A stretch of 64,000 bases of DNA from Bremerella sp. P1. Lineage in GTDB: Bacteria; Planctomycetota; Planctomycetia; Pirellulales; Pirellulaceae. Positions 38,647 through 47,192 of this stretch are shown here, piece by piece (within the stretch, counting starts at the first letter, position 1; the number at the start of each line of letters is the position of its first letter). Made by a program: the position numbers and the translations under genes. The notes under the pieces are model-generated. The model did no database searches, had not been told where the DNA came from, and saw only the letters and a list, made by a program, of their open reading frames with translations. The DNA lies in contig NZ_CP118164.1 of assembly GCF_028748185.1 (NCBI RefSeq), positions 2,356,001 through 2,420,000 of the forward strand, written 5' to 3'.

Positions 38647-40098
38647 TTAAGCCAGGACGTCGTGAACGACATGACCGTGAACGTCCGTCAGGCGGAAATC
38701 GCGGCCAGCATAGTGATAGGTGAGCCGTTCGTGATTCATACCCAGGCAGTGCAAGATGGTGGCCTGCAGGTCATGTACGTGGACTTTGTTTTCGGCGACC
38801 TTGAAACCAAGCTCATCGCTGGCACCGTACGATAGTCCAGGTTTAACTCCGCCACCTGCCATCCACATGGTATAGACATCCGGATAGTGGTCACGGCCCA
38901 GGACCTTGCTGCCAGCCGTTCGCCCTTCGCGAAATGGTGTTCGACCGAATTCGCCACCCCAGATCACCAGCGTATCGTCCAGCAGCCCTCGCTGTTTCAG
39001 ATCCTTAATCAAGGACGCAACGGGGCGATCCATCGTGGCACACTTGTTTCGGAGGCCGTCTTGTAGACCGGTCGCGGCGCTGGTGCCGTGGAAGTCCCAA
39101 CCCCAGTCAAACAGCTGCACGAATCGAACACCACGTTCCACAAGACGCCGTGCGAGCAGGCAGTTGTTTGCCAAACTAGAATCACCAGGCTTGGCCCCGT
39201 AGGCATCGAGGGTGGCCTGGGTTTCCTGATTCAGATCCATTGCCTCCGGAGCAGCCATCTGCATGCGGAAGGCCAACTCGTATTGGCTGATGCGTGTTTC
39301 GGTTTCGGGATTACCATTCCGCTCGAGTTCCATTTCGTTCAGGTCATTCATCGCATCCAATGTCATGCGACGCATGTCCTTGTCCATGCCAGCCGGGTTA
39401 TTCAGGTAAAGGACCGGATCTCCCTTTGATCGGCACTGAACCCCTTGGTAAACCGACGGCAGGAATCCGCTGCCCCAGTCGCTGTTCCCCGCCGAGGGAT
39501 TCGAACCACTGGAAATCAGCACGACGAAGCCAGGCAGGTTGGCGTTTTCCGAACCGAGGCCATACGTTACCCATGACCCCATCGAAGGACGCCCTAAACG
39601 AGGCGACCCGGTGTAGAGCAGCAGTTCGGCCGGGGCATGGTTGAACTGGTCGCTGTTCATCGAATGGATCACGCACATATCGTCCGCGATCTCTTCCATG
39701 TGCTGTAGCGCGTCCGACATCCACAATCCGGACTGGCCGACCTTGCGGAACTTATGCGGTGTGCCCATCAGCTTGGGCGTACCCTTGGTGAACGCGAACT
39801 CCTTGCCTTCGAAGAACTCAGCCGGGCAATCTTGACTGTCGTGCTTGATCAGCTCTGGCTTGTAGTCGAACAAGTCCAAGTTCGGCGGCGAGCCAGCCAT
39901 GTGCAGGTAGATCACCGACTTGGCCTTGGCAGGAAAGTGCGGCTTGCCAGGGGCTAGCGGATCCTTAGGTGTCCCGCCGGCGGCGTTTGCGGCACCGCCC
40001 AGGAGCGAACTCAATGCCAGTCCGCCAATTCCGGCCTGGCACTGCGAGAGGAAGTAGCGACGCGTAATATTTTGCAAAGGTCGATGGAAAGGATTCAT
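38647..40098 (-). CDS. DUF1501 protein (second copy)
   Basis: 483 residues. A Tat-like signal has TRRYFLSQCQAG (12-23), followed by the DUF1501 landmarks YLHMAGSPPNLDLFDYKP, HSMNSDQFNHAPAELLL, VQLFDWGWDFHG, VIWGGEFGRTP, GRDHYPDVYTMWMAGGG and HVHDLQATILHCLGMNHERLTY. It belongs to the same family as the 27627 gene but to the subgroup that pairs with a long DUF1549/1553 protein. The upstream DUF1549/1553 gene ends 46 bp before its start and the two are likely cotranscribed. The enzymatic activity is unknown; the fold relates to sulfatases. Confidence 0.9.
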   Translation of the reverse strand: MNPFHRPLQNITRRYFLSQCQAGIGGLALSSLLGGAANAAGGTPKDPLAPGKPHFPAKAKSVIYLHMAGSPPNLDLFDYKPELIKHDSQDCPAEFFEGKEFAFTKGTPKLMGTPHKFRKVGQSGLWMSDALQHMEEIADDMCVIHSMNSDQFNHAPAELLLYTGSPRLGRPSMGSWVTYGLGSENANLPGFVVLISSGSNPSAGNSDWGSGFLPSVYQGVQCRSKGDPVLYLNNPAGMDKDMRRMTLDAMNDLNEMELERNGNPETETRISQYELAFRMQMAAPEAMDLNQETQATLDAYGAKPGDSSLANNCLLARRLVERGVRFVQLFDWGWDFHGTSAATGLQDGLRNKCATMDRPVASLIKDLKQRGLLDDTLVIWGGEFGRTPFREGRTAGSKVLGRDHYPDVYTMWMAGGGVKPGLSYGASDELGFKVAENKVHVHDLQATILHCLGMNHERLTYHYAGRDFRLTDVHGHVVHDVLA

Positions 40099-40144
40099 CG
40101 GTTTCTCTCGGTCGAATTTCTGTCTCGATCAGCTACAAACGGAA

Positions 40145-43006
40145 CTAGCGATTCAGGGTCTCATCCAGGTTCAACAGCACGTTCCCCAGAATCGTCCAAG
40201 CGGCTAGTTCATCCGCCGGAGCCCCTTCAGGAAGCGGCCCGATTGGATCGGTAGCCAACTTGGTCGCCTCTTCCGGCACGGTCGCGTATTGCGATTTGAC
40301 CTGCTCGTATAGCTGAATCAGGCGAGCTTTCTCTTGATCGGTTGGTGGCCGCTGCAAGACGCGACGGAATGCGTATTCCATCTTCGCTTCCAGCGAAAGG
40401 TCTTTCTGATCCCAAACCTTGCGACCGAGTGCCTGAGCGGCCTCGATAAAGACCGGATCGTTCAGCGTGACCAAAGCTTGCAGTGGCGTGTTGGTGACGA
40501 TGCGACGGACGATGCATACTTCACGGCTCGGTGCGTCGAATGTCGACATCGACGGGTAAGGAGTCGTGCGACGCCACATCGTATACAACCCACGGCGATA
40601 TCGGTCTTCGCCGCTGCTGGTGGTCCAGTCCGTCGATCCACCGAATGCGGCCTTCAGACCCAAGCTTGGTCGAGGCGGACGGACGGAGGGACCAAACATC
40701 TTGTCACTCAAGAGTCCACTGACGGCCAAGGCCTGATCGCGAACCATCTCGGCCGACAACCGCACGCGAGGACCGCGCGAGACCAACTGATTTCTTGAAT
40801 CGATCTCTCGCTTCTCCGGCGAGGTGCTGGCCGACTGCCGAAACGCCTGGCTCATGACGATCTTCTTCACCAACCACTTGGTATCCCAGCCATGCTCCAT
40901 CAGTTCGACTGCCAACGTGTCGAGAAGCCGCGGATGGGTCGGCAGTTCACCTTGCGAGCCAAAGTCTTCACTCGTCTCGACAATGCCGATCCCGAAGAGC
41001 TGTTCCCAATAACGGTTCACGACGACCCGGGCAGTCAGCGGATTCTCGCGGCTGACCAACCACTTGGCCATTGCCATTCGGTCGGCACGTGCATCCTCGG
41101 GGAAGGCATGGAAGCTGTCCAATACACTTGGGCCGACTTCATCTCCCAGGGATTGGTAGTTTCCCCGAATCTGGATATGCGTTTTACGGTGCTTGTCTTC
41201 CGGCAGTTCCTGCATCACAGGAGTGGTGATCGGCTTGATGTTGGCGAGCGACTTCTCAAGCTTTGCGATGTTTTGCTTATGCTTTTCAATTTCCGGCGAG
41301 TTGTGTTTGAGGTAAGCAGCCAGTTCAGCGCGAGCACGCTCGTCCATGCCGTCGACCGATTTGGGCGGCACAAACTCAGCACTGGGATTAAACGGAGCAT
41401 CAACTCGACCGGCCCAGACAGGCTGGCGTTTTTCGTCAAGGATGACGACGCGGCACGACTTCATACGATTAAACAAGTCGTTGTCGGTACGGTTCCAAAT
41501 GACCACTTTGTCGATGGTCGTGTTGGCCCCCAGGTCGACTTCCCACCAGGGATTCTTTTCCTGCTTGGTGTGCGTTGTGCTCATCGCACCAGAAAAGTCG
41601 CCGTTGGTGTTTCCATCGATTGCCAGCTTGGGCGGACCGTTGTAGTCGACGCTGCTTTGCGAGGCTTTGCCCTTCATGGCGACATTGTTTTCGCCGGAGA
41701 ACACCTGCACTTCGGCGATGTGCAGAAAACCACTTTCGGCCAGGTTCTCGACACGAACATAGCGGCCCACATTGGGCACGTGCTGCGACAAGGCAACGTC
41801 GGTCGAATCGGCGAGCAGTTGCTTCAGCTTCGCCTTGGCTTCTTCAATCTGCGACTTGATGCTTGCTTGTTTCGCTTCTTGCTCTTCGGTGAACCACTTA
41901 TGCAGCGGGGACTCGTCTCGGCGGTCGGCATCGGCCGACTGGTTGAAGATCGCAAAGAACTCGAAGTATTCCTTCTGCGTGATGGGATCGTACTTATGGG
42001 TATGGCACTGGGCACATTCCATCGTCAGGCCCATCCAGGCTAGGACGGTCGTGTTCACTCGGTCAACGACGGCCGCGTTGCGAAACTCTTCATCGTTCGT
42101 CCCGCCTTCGGAGTTGGTCATCGTGTTGCGATGAAAACCGGTGGCGACGATCTGATCGCGGGTCGGATCCGGTAGCATGTCACCGGCAAGTTGCTCGATA
42201 CTGAATTGATCGAACGGCATGTTTTCGTTGATGGCCTTAATCACCCAGTCGCGATAGGGCCAGATCGTGCGGAGGTCGTCCTGGGCATAGCCCATCGAAT
42301 CGGCGTAGCGAGCGATGTCCAACCAGACGCGTCCCCAACGTTCGCCATAGGCCGGATCGGCCAGCAAACGGTCAACCAGCTTTTCATAGGCGTCAGGAGA
42401 TTCGTCTTGAACGAACGCTTCGGTTTCTTCGGCCGAAAGGGGCAGGCCGGTCAAAGCAAACGAAACACGACGTGCCAAGGCATACCGATCAGCTTCCTGA
42501 TTCGGCGTGAGCCCTTCTTCTTCGAGACGCTTAAGGATGAACGCATCGATGTCGTTTTTCACCCAGTCGGCTTTTTCCACCTTGGGTGGTTCATGCTTCT
42601 TGGGAGCCTCAAACGACCAGTGAGGCGCATATTGGGCGCCTTGCTCGATCCACGTACGAATCAGCTTCACTTCGCGGTCGGAAAGCTGCTTGCCAATCTC
42701 GGGAGGCGGCATCCGGGTGAACTCGTCATCGGTGATAATCCGTGCGAACAACTCGCTTTCGTCCACATTGCCAGGGACGACCGCCGTTAGGCCGCTATCG
42801 AGTTCTGTTTTGGCGTCTTCCTCGATATCAAGGCGCAAACCGGACTCACGCGATTCAGGGTCAGGCCCATGGCAGTGAAAACACTTGCCCGAGAGGATCG
42901 GTCGAATATCACGACCGAAATCAATATCCTTCTCCTCGGCTGCAGCTGTGGTTGTCAGCAACGCCAAGCAGAAGAGTGCCATACAGGCATAGAAAACGGA
43001 TTTCAT
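40145..43006 (-). CDS. Cytochrome c / DUF1549 / F5-8 type C / DUF1553 protein
   Basis: 953 residues. Signal peptide 1-24. A planctomycete cytochrome domain has KCFHCHGPDPESRESGLRLD (C42, C45, H46) and RMPPPE. DUF1549 follows at ~150-360 with CAQCHTHKYDPITQKEYFEFF, then a short coiled coil (~365-405). A discoidin-like F5/8 type C domain at ~405-560 (YVRVENLAESGFLHIAEVQVFSGENN, WWEVDLGANTTIDKVVIWNRTD) is inserted before DUF1553 (~620-930, NRYWEQLFGIGIVETSEDFG). The F5/8 domain usually binds carbohydrate or lipid, which points to surface polysaccharide. It pairs with the downstream DUF1501 gene. Confidence 0.92.
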   Translation of the reverse strand: MKSVFYACMALFCLALLTTTAAAEEKDIDFGRDIRPILSGKCFHCHGPDPESRESGLRLDIEEDAKTELDSGLTAVVPGNVDESELFARIITDDEFTRMPPPEIGKQLSDREVKLIRTWIEQGAQYAPHWSFEAPKKHEPPKVEKADWVKNDIDAFILKRLEEEGLTPNQEADRYALARRVSFALTGLPLSAEETEAFVQDESPDAYEKLVDRLLADPAYGERWGRVWLDIARYADSMGYAQDDLRTIWPYRDWVIKAINENMPFDQFSIEQLAGDMLPDPTRDQIVATGFHRNTMTNSEGGTNDEEFRNAAVVDRVNTTVLAWMGLTMECAQCHTHKYDPITQKEYFEFFAIFNQSADADRRDESPLHKWFTEEQEAKQASIKSQIEEAKAKLKQLLADSTDVALSQHVPNVGRYVRVENLAESGFLHIAEVQVFSGENNVAMKGKASQSSVDYNGPPKLAIDGNTNGDFSGAMSTTHTKQEKNPWWEVDLGANTTIDKVVIWNRTDNDLFNRMKSCRVVILDEKRQPVWAGRVDAPFNPSAEFVPPKSVDGMDERARAELAAYLKHNSPEIEKHKQNIAKLEKSLANIKPITTPVMQELPEDKHRKTHIQIRGNYQSLGDEVGPSVLDSFHAFPEDARADRMAMAKWLVSRENPLTARVVVNRYWEQLFGIGIVETSEDFGSQGELPTHPRLLDTLAVELMEHGWDTKWLVKKIVMSQAFRQSASTSPEKREIDSRNQLVSRGPRVRLSAEMVRDQALAVSGLLSDKMFGPSVRPPRPSLGLKAAFGGSTDWTTSSGEDRYRRGLYTMWRRTTPYPSMSTFDAPSREVCIVRRIVTNTPLQALVTLNDPVFIEAAQALGRKVWDQKDLSLEAKMEYAFRRVLQRPPTDQEKARLIQLYEQVKSQYATVPEEATKLATDPIGPLPEGAPADELAAWTILGNVLLNLDETLNR

Positions 43007-43171
43007 AGATCACCAGAAAGGGGCTATGGACGGCAGGCAGGGAAACGTGTCTCAACCCGAATGCATTATTTCTCAATTCGGGCAAAACAGCAAGATTCGA
43101 TCACCCGACAGCGGGGAAATTTCGCTCTATTAGCGAATATTTACCCTTAACCCCATAGTTGATCTCGACTC

Positions 43172-46100
43172 TCAGTTTGGGAGGTAAGCGTCTCGCTTGC
43201 GGAGCTTGCGCCACTTTTCCTCGTACTTTTCGGCAAATTCCCAGCCCAATTCGCCGTAGATGTCCGAACGCTTCTTATACAGAAGCAGATTGGTCGGATC
43301 TTCCGCGATCATCTTATTGAGCAGTTGCAGGGCTTCTGCCTGGCGATCATGCCGGCGTAGATGCCGCAGGTGGACCAGAGCGTACTTCTTATCGGTGGTG
43401 TCGACCCAGCTTGCGAGATCATCGAAAGCTTTCTCGAACAACTCGGCTCGCTCTTGGTCGTCCTTCGGCTCTTTGTGAATGTCTTTGTTCTCGGGATGCT
43501 CCGGATCGTCAGTCGGCAGATCCATGTAGGCGATTGCCCGAGCTTTGCGGTAAAGCGTATCGATGATCGCTTCCTTCAGCTCGGTCATCTCCTTCATCTG
43601 CTTTTTTTCTTTGTCGGTCTCGGGATCGCGACGCTCGGCAAAGTAGCTGCGGACCCTACCGACGTTAATGGCCTTGAGAACCTCGTCCGCGGCCTGCACG
43701 ACTTCCGGCAAATGGTCCTTGCGATCGTTTTCGTCCAGCAAGATCAACTTGGCCTGTAGCAGCGGAATGTGTTTTTTCTTTTCCTTGTTCAACTCTTTGA
43801 ACAGCTTGTCGAATTCCTTTTTCTGCTTCTTATCTTTGAGCGTCTTCAGGTAAGCGAGCTTGGTCTCGAATAGCTTGTCTTCCAGAGTAGGCTCGTCCTC
43901 TTTCGGTTGGTCCGGGGCTTCCGCCTTGGGCGTTGGCTGCGGAGCAACCACGTACTGCAAAGGAAATCCGTCTGGTCGTCGAGCTTCGCCACCCAGCTTG
44001 GAATCGGGATCACCAAACTGGATTTCCCCGATCAACAAGTCGCCCGGCGAGGCCTGTTTGGGAAGCCCCTTCGGATTGGTCGTCAAAAAGACAGGAAGCA
44101 GTTGCCCGGGACGAAGCCATGTGGAACTAAAGCCACCATCCTGGCCGACCGCTTTGGCATGCGTATCGAAGGTGCGAATGCCTGGTCCGCTGATCTTGTA
44201 GTCGAGCCAGATCGGCATGTCTTCCAGTTCCAGGACCTTGTCGCGGTCCTCTTGGCGGAAGTAGAACGTCAGCGTGTACTTCCCCTTATCGAGCGAAGCA
44301 TCGCGTCCGCCGGCTCCTGTCTTCATAACCCGCTTGTTGGCATCGTAAATGACGTACACACCGCCGGAATAACGATCGTAGCTATTGGCCCAGATGATAG
44401 GTTCTGGCGTGACGGTCGACTTTTCGCTCAGTGTGAATTCGTAGGTGAGCGTGATGCCGTAGTTCAGTCGTTTCTGAGGGAACTCGTCGCGCTCGGGGTC
44501 GAGGGCTTCGACTTCGCTTTTCACCGGCAGCAGCGTCTTACGGAGCTTCTCGAACTTGGCACTCGGCTTGATCTCCATAGGCGCCAGGCTCGACTGAACA
44601 TCGATGCGATGAATCGGGTTCGTTCCGTCCCAGGTCAACTCGGCTGGGCTCGGCAGGATCCCAAAGAAGGTCGCTTTCAATTCCACTTCCGTTTGACCAA
44701 GCGTGGACCAGTATTGGGCCAGGGTCATTTCCAACGTCTTCCCTTCAGCCACAGCAAAACTAATCTCGGTGGCCTCATTCGGTTCGACCCGCAGGAAGCT
44801 CTTCTTTTCGATCGTCGGAAAAGCTCGATCTTCCAGACGCTGCAAAGCATGAAATACGTACAGTTTGCTATCTTCGGTTTTGATCGGCTTCACGCGGACA
44901 TTCACCCACGTGGCACCCATCGGCACCTCGATAAAGGTGCGGTCGATCTGCCCTGGCTTAAGCCGCAAGGTTGTTTGGAACTCGGTGGGTGTCTTCTTGG
45001 GCGAAGGAACCAAGACGGTAATCGGCACCCGGAAACGTGGCCCCATGTCGGGCTTATCGGCGTAGTAACCTTCCACCGACGCGAAGTGGGCTCCTGGCTT
45101 CAGATTGCGAGGATCGACTTCCATCTTGAAGCTGCGGCCGCCATGGTTCACATAGAAGTTCTGGGGAACCTTCACCCAGTCGGCATCACACTTCAGGAAG
45201 AACTCGGCGCGATAGTCGGCCCGCGGACCGTACTTGGCGTCTTCGTTGAATTGGGGATCGACCTCAACCGTGATTTCCTGGGTACGTTTGACTTCCTCTG
45301 GCTCTCGCAGGTAGACACCTCGTTTGGTTCGCATGCCTGGCAAGGAAACGTCGTAACGAACTTCTGGCTCGACATCGTCACGGTGATCTTCCAGCCAATC
45401 GAAAGCTGCGTCGACCTGGATCAGCCCGTGACCATTGGCCCAGACGGTACCCCCTTCAAGCTTACGAGCCGTATTCTTGATGGCCAGTTTCACCGACTCC
45501 GGCGTATAGTCGATCTTCTCTTGCTTCAGTCCGCTGAGGATCAGTGCCACACCGCCGCATGCATTGGGCGAAGACATCGATGTCCCGTTCATCAGGCTAC
45601 CTGGCGACAGCGACCAGCGCGAGACAGGTGAGACCGCGGCACCAGGTGCGGTAATATCGACACCCAGGTCACCATCCATCGTCGGTCCACGCGAGCTCCA
45701 AGTGAAAGGCTTTTCACTCAGATCTTCACGCACGGAATAGGCCGAAGACATCAGCTCAGGCGAGACATAGGCACCAACACCGAGAATGGCCGAGGTCGTT
45801 CCGCCTGGGCCGCCAACGGTGCTAAGAGCCGGGCCACTATTGCCGGCACTAGCCACAAAGATCACGCCGTAGCGATTGACAATCTCTGAGAACAAGCGAG
45901 CCGTTCGGCCCGTGCTCCATTCAGGCGAAGGTCCACCGTAGCTCATGTTGATCAGGTCGCACTTGTTTTCCAGCACGGCGATCAGACCGCGGTCTTCACC
46001 AATCCCGGTTGAGTTCGATCCGAGTCGTGAGTCGCCGATCTTCACCGACACAATCTGAGCCCCTGGTGCCACACCGTTGAGTTCTGGCTTTTCGGGATAG

Positions 46101-46966
46101 TTGGCCGCGATGATCCCGCCCACGTGTGTACCGTGCGTGCCGGCATCGCAGACGATGCTCAGGACGTCACCATCCTGATAGATATTCACGGCGAACGTCA
46201 CCAGGTCGACCTCGCCAAAGGTCGAGTACTGACGCTTGACCTTGTAGTTGGTCATTACCTTCTCGTCGCTCAGATCACCATCTTCATCTGTGTCGATGAC
46301 GGCCTGCCACTGCTTGCCGTCGTTGAAGACAACGCAGTCATAGATTGGGCCGGGATCGCTCCAGTTCTTGCCCAGCTTGGTCAACTCTTCCAGTCGAGCT
46401 TCGAGTTCCTTCTTCTCTTTTAGCTTTTCACCTTTCGGCTTGGGATTGGCTTTCTTAAAAGCTTCCAACTCACGCGTTAGCCCCTCGACCTTCGCACGAA
46501 CGGCTTCGTCCCATGGCTTACGGTTTTCGGCTCGCAAGCGGGGAACAAGACTATCGGGAAAGAGTTCGTAAGCTGGCTTCATGCCAACGCGGTATTCACC
46601 GCTGGGGTTTTTCCACTTTTCGGGAATGGTCAGCTTTCGTCCGGTCAGTCCTTCGATCTGACCTTCTTCCACTTTGCGAACGGTCGTCGTGCGGACGTCA
46701 CCACTGCCAGTAGCGTCGATCATGTCGATGATCTTGGGCTTTCCATCGGACGTGACCTGAAGACCCTCCGCGGCCGGATCACAGCCGGTATCGAACACGG
46801 CAACAATCACATCGCGGCCATCGAATTTGCGGTGCTGCTTCAGATAGCGCGTCGCCCCGATTTCCTTCTTGGGAAGCAAGTCGGCCGTCGGAAAGAACGC
46901 GTCTTGTGCAAATGCAGGCGTACAGCAAGTGACCAACAAAACGAAGGCAAAGCAGAAGCGAATCAT
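43172..46966 (-). CDS. Secreted tripeptidyl-peptidase II-like subtilase
   Basis: 1264 residues with a signal peptide (1-20). Catalytic triad by motif: Asp59 (VAVFDTGCDP), His278 (DAGTHGTHVGG), Ser465 (NGTSMSSPNA), with the oxyanion Asn376 (ASAGNSG). A ~190-residue insertion between Asp and His and the DTGCDPAAEGLQVTSDGKPKIID block are TPP II traits. After the catalytic domain come several beta-sandwich regions and a helical C-terminal part (~1000-1264) with TPR-like segments. TPP II in eukaryotes is a giant cytosolic exopeptidase; here it carries an export signal, so the location would be periplasmic or surface. ATG 46966 is chosen for that signal. Confidence 0.88.
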   Translation of the reverse strand: MIRFCFAFVLLVTCCTPAFAQDAFFPTADLLPKKEIGATRYLKQHRKFDGRDVIVAVFDTGCDPAAEGLQVTSDGKPKIIDMIDATGSGDVRTTTVRKVEEGQIEGLTGRKLTIPEKWKNPSGEYRVGMKPAYELFPDSLVPRLRAENRKPWDEAVRAKVEGLTRELEAFKKANPKPKGEKLKEKKELEARLEELTKLGKNWSDPGPIYDCVVFNDGKQWQAVIDTDEDGDLSDEKVMTNYKVKRQYSTFGEVDLVTFAVNIYQDGDVLSIVCDAGTHGTHVGGIIAANYPEKPELNGVAPGAQIVSVKIGDSRLGSNSTGIGEDRGLIAVLENKCDLINMSYGGPSPEWSTGRTARLFSEIVNRYGVIFVASAGNSGPALSTVGGPGGTTSAILGVGAYVSPELMSSAYSVREDLSEKPFTWSSRGPTMDGDLGVDITAPGAAVSPVSRWSLSPGSLMNGTSMSSPNACGGVALILSGLKQEKIDYTPESVKLAIKNTARKLEGGTVWANGHGLIQVDAAFDWLEDHRDDVEPEVRYDVSLPGMRTKRGVYLREPEEVKRTQEITVEVDPQFNEDAKYGPRADYRAEFFLKCDADWVKVPQNFYVNHGGRSFKMEVDPRNLKPGAHFASVEGYYADKPDMGPRFRVPITVLVPSPKKTPTEFQTTLRLKPGQIDRTFIEVPMGATWVNVRVKPIKTEDSKLYVFHALQRLEDRAFPTIEKKSFLRVEPNEATEISFAVAEGKTLEMTLAQYWSTLGQTEVELKATFFGILPSPAELTWDGTNPIHRIDVQSSLAPMEIKPSAKFEKLRKTLLPVKSEVEALDPERDEFPQKRLNYGITLTYEFTLSEKSTVTPEPIIWANSYDRYSGGVYVIYDANKRVMKTGAGGRDASLDKGKYTLTFYFRQEDRDKVLELEDMPIWLDYKISGPGIRTFDTHAKAVGQDGGFSSTWLRPGQLLPVFLTTNPKGLPKQASPGDLLIGEIQFGDPDSKLGGEARRPDGFPLQYVVAPQPTPKAEAPDQPKEDEPTLEDKLFETKLAYLKTLKDKKQKKEFDKLFKELNKEKKKHIPLLQAKLILLDENDRKDHLPEVVQAADEVLKAINVGRVRSYFAERRDPETDKEKKQMKEMTELKEAIIDTLYRKARAIAYMDLPTDDPEHPENKDIHKEPKDDQERAELFEKAFDDLASWVDTTDKKYALVHLRHLRRHDRQAEALQLLNKMIAEDPTNLLLYKKRSDIYGELGWEFAEKYEEKWRKLRKRDAYLPN

Positions 46967-47116
46967 GGCTGGCTTGGGTTGAAGGATCTTCGCGAGTCGA
47001 GAAAGCGTGCAGGCCCTGGGCCGCACAATCTACGTAAACTCTCTATTCTAGGTCGTAACTCCCGCAGCGGCGAAGGTCCAGGATGTAGAAAATTCCGCAG
47101 AATCGGCAGAAACCCA

Positions 47117-47157
47117 ACAAAAAAGGCCGCATGAACGATGATGTTCACGCGGCCTTT
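47117..47157 (-). terminator. Intrinsic terminator for the 1659-residue protein gene
   Basis: On the minus strand AGGCCGCGTGAAC pairs with GTTCATGCGGCCT (one non-Watson-Crick position) and is followed by a T-run (plus-strand A-run at 47117-47124). It lies about 40 nt past the stop at 47193. Confidence 0.8.
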
Positions 47158-47192
47158 ACGAAGTCGATCAGCCTGCCTGACGGCGTGGCTGC

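Noticed and set aside
43121-43137. TTCGCT...AGCGAA hairpin between the protease and DUF1549/1553 genes
   Set aside because: Stem of only 6 bp with a weak T-run on the minus strand; too short to call as a terminator.
43907-45631. Plus-strand open frame (~574 codons) opposite the TPP II-like gene
   Set aside because: Antisense shadow of the protease coding region; no family-like motifs.
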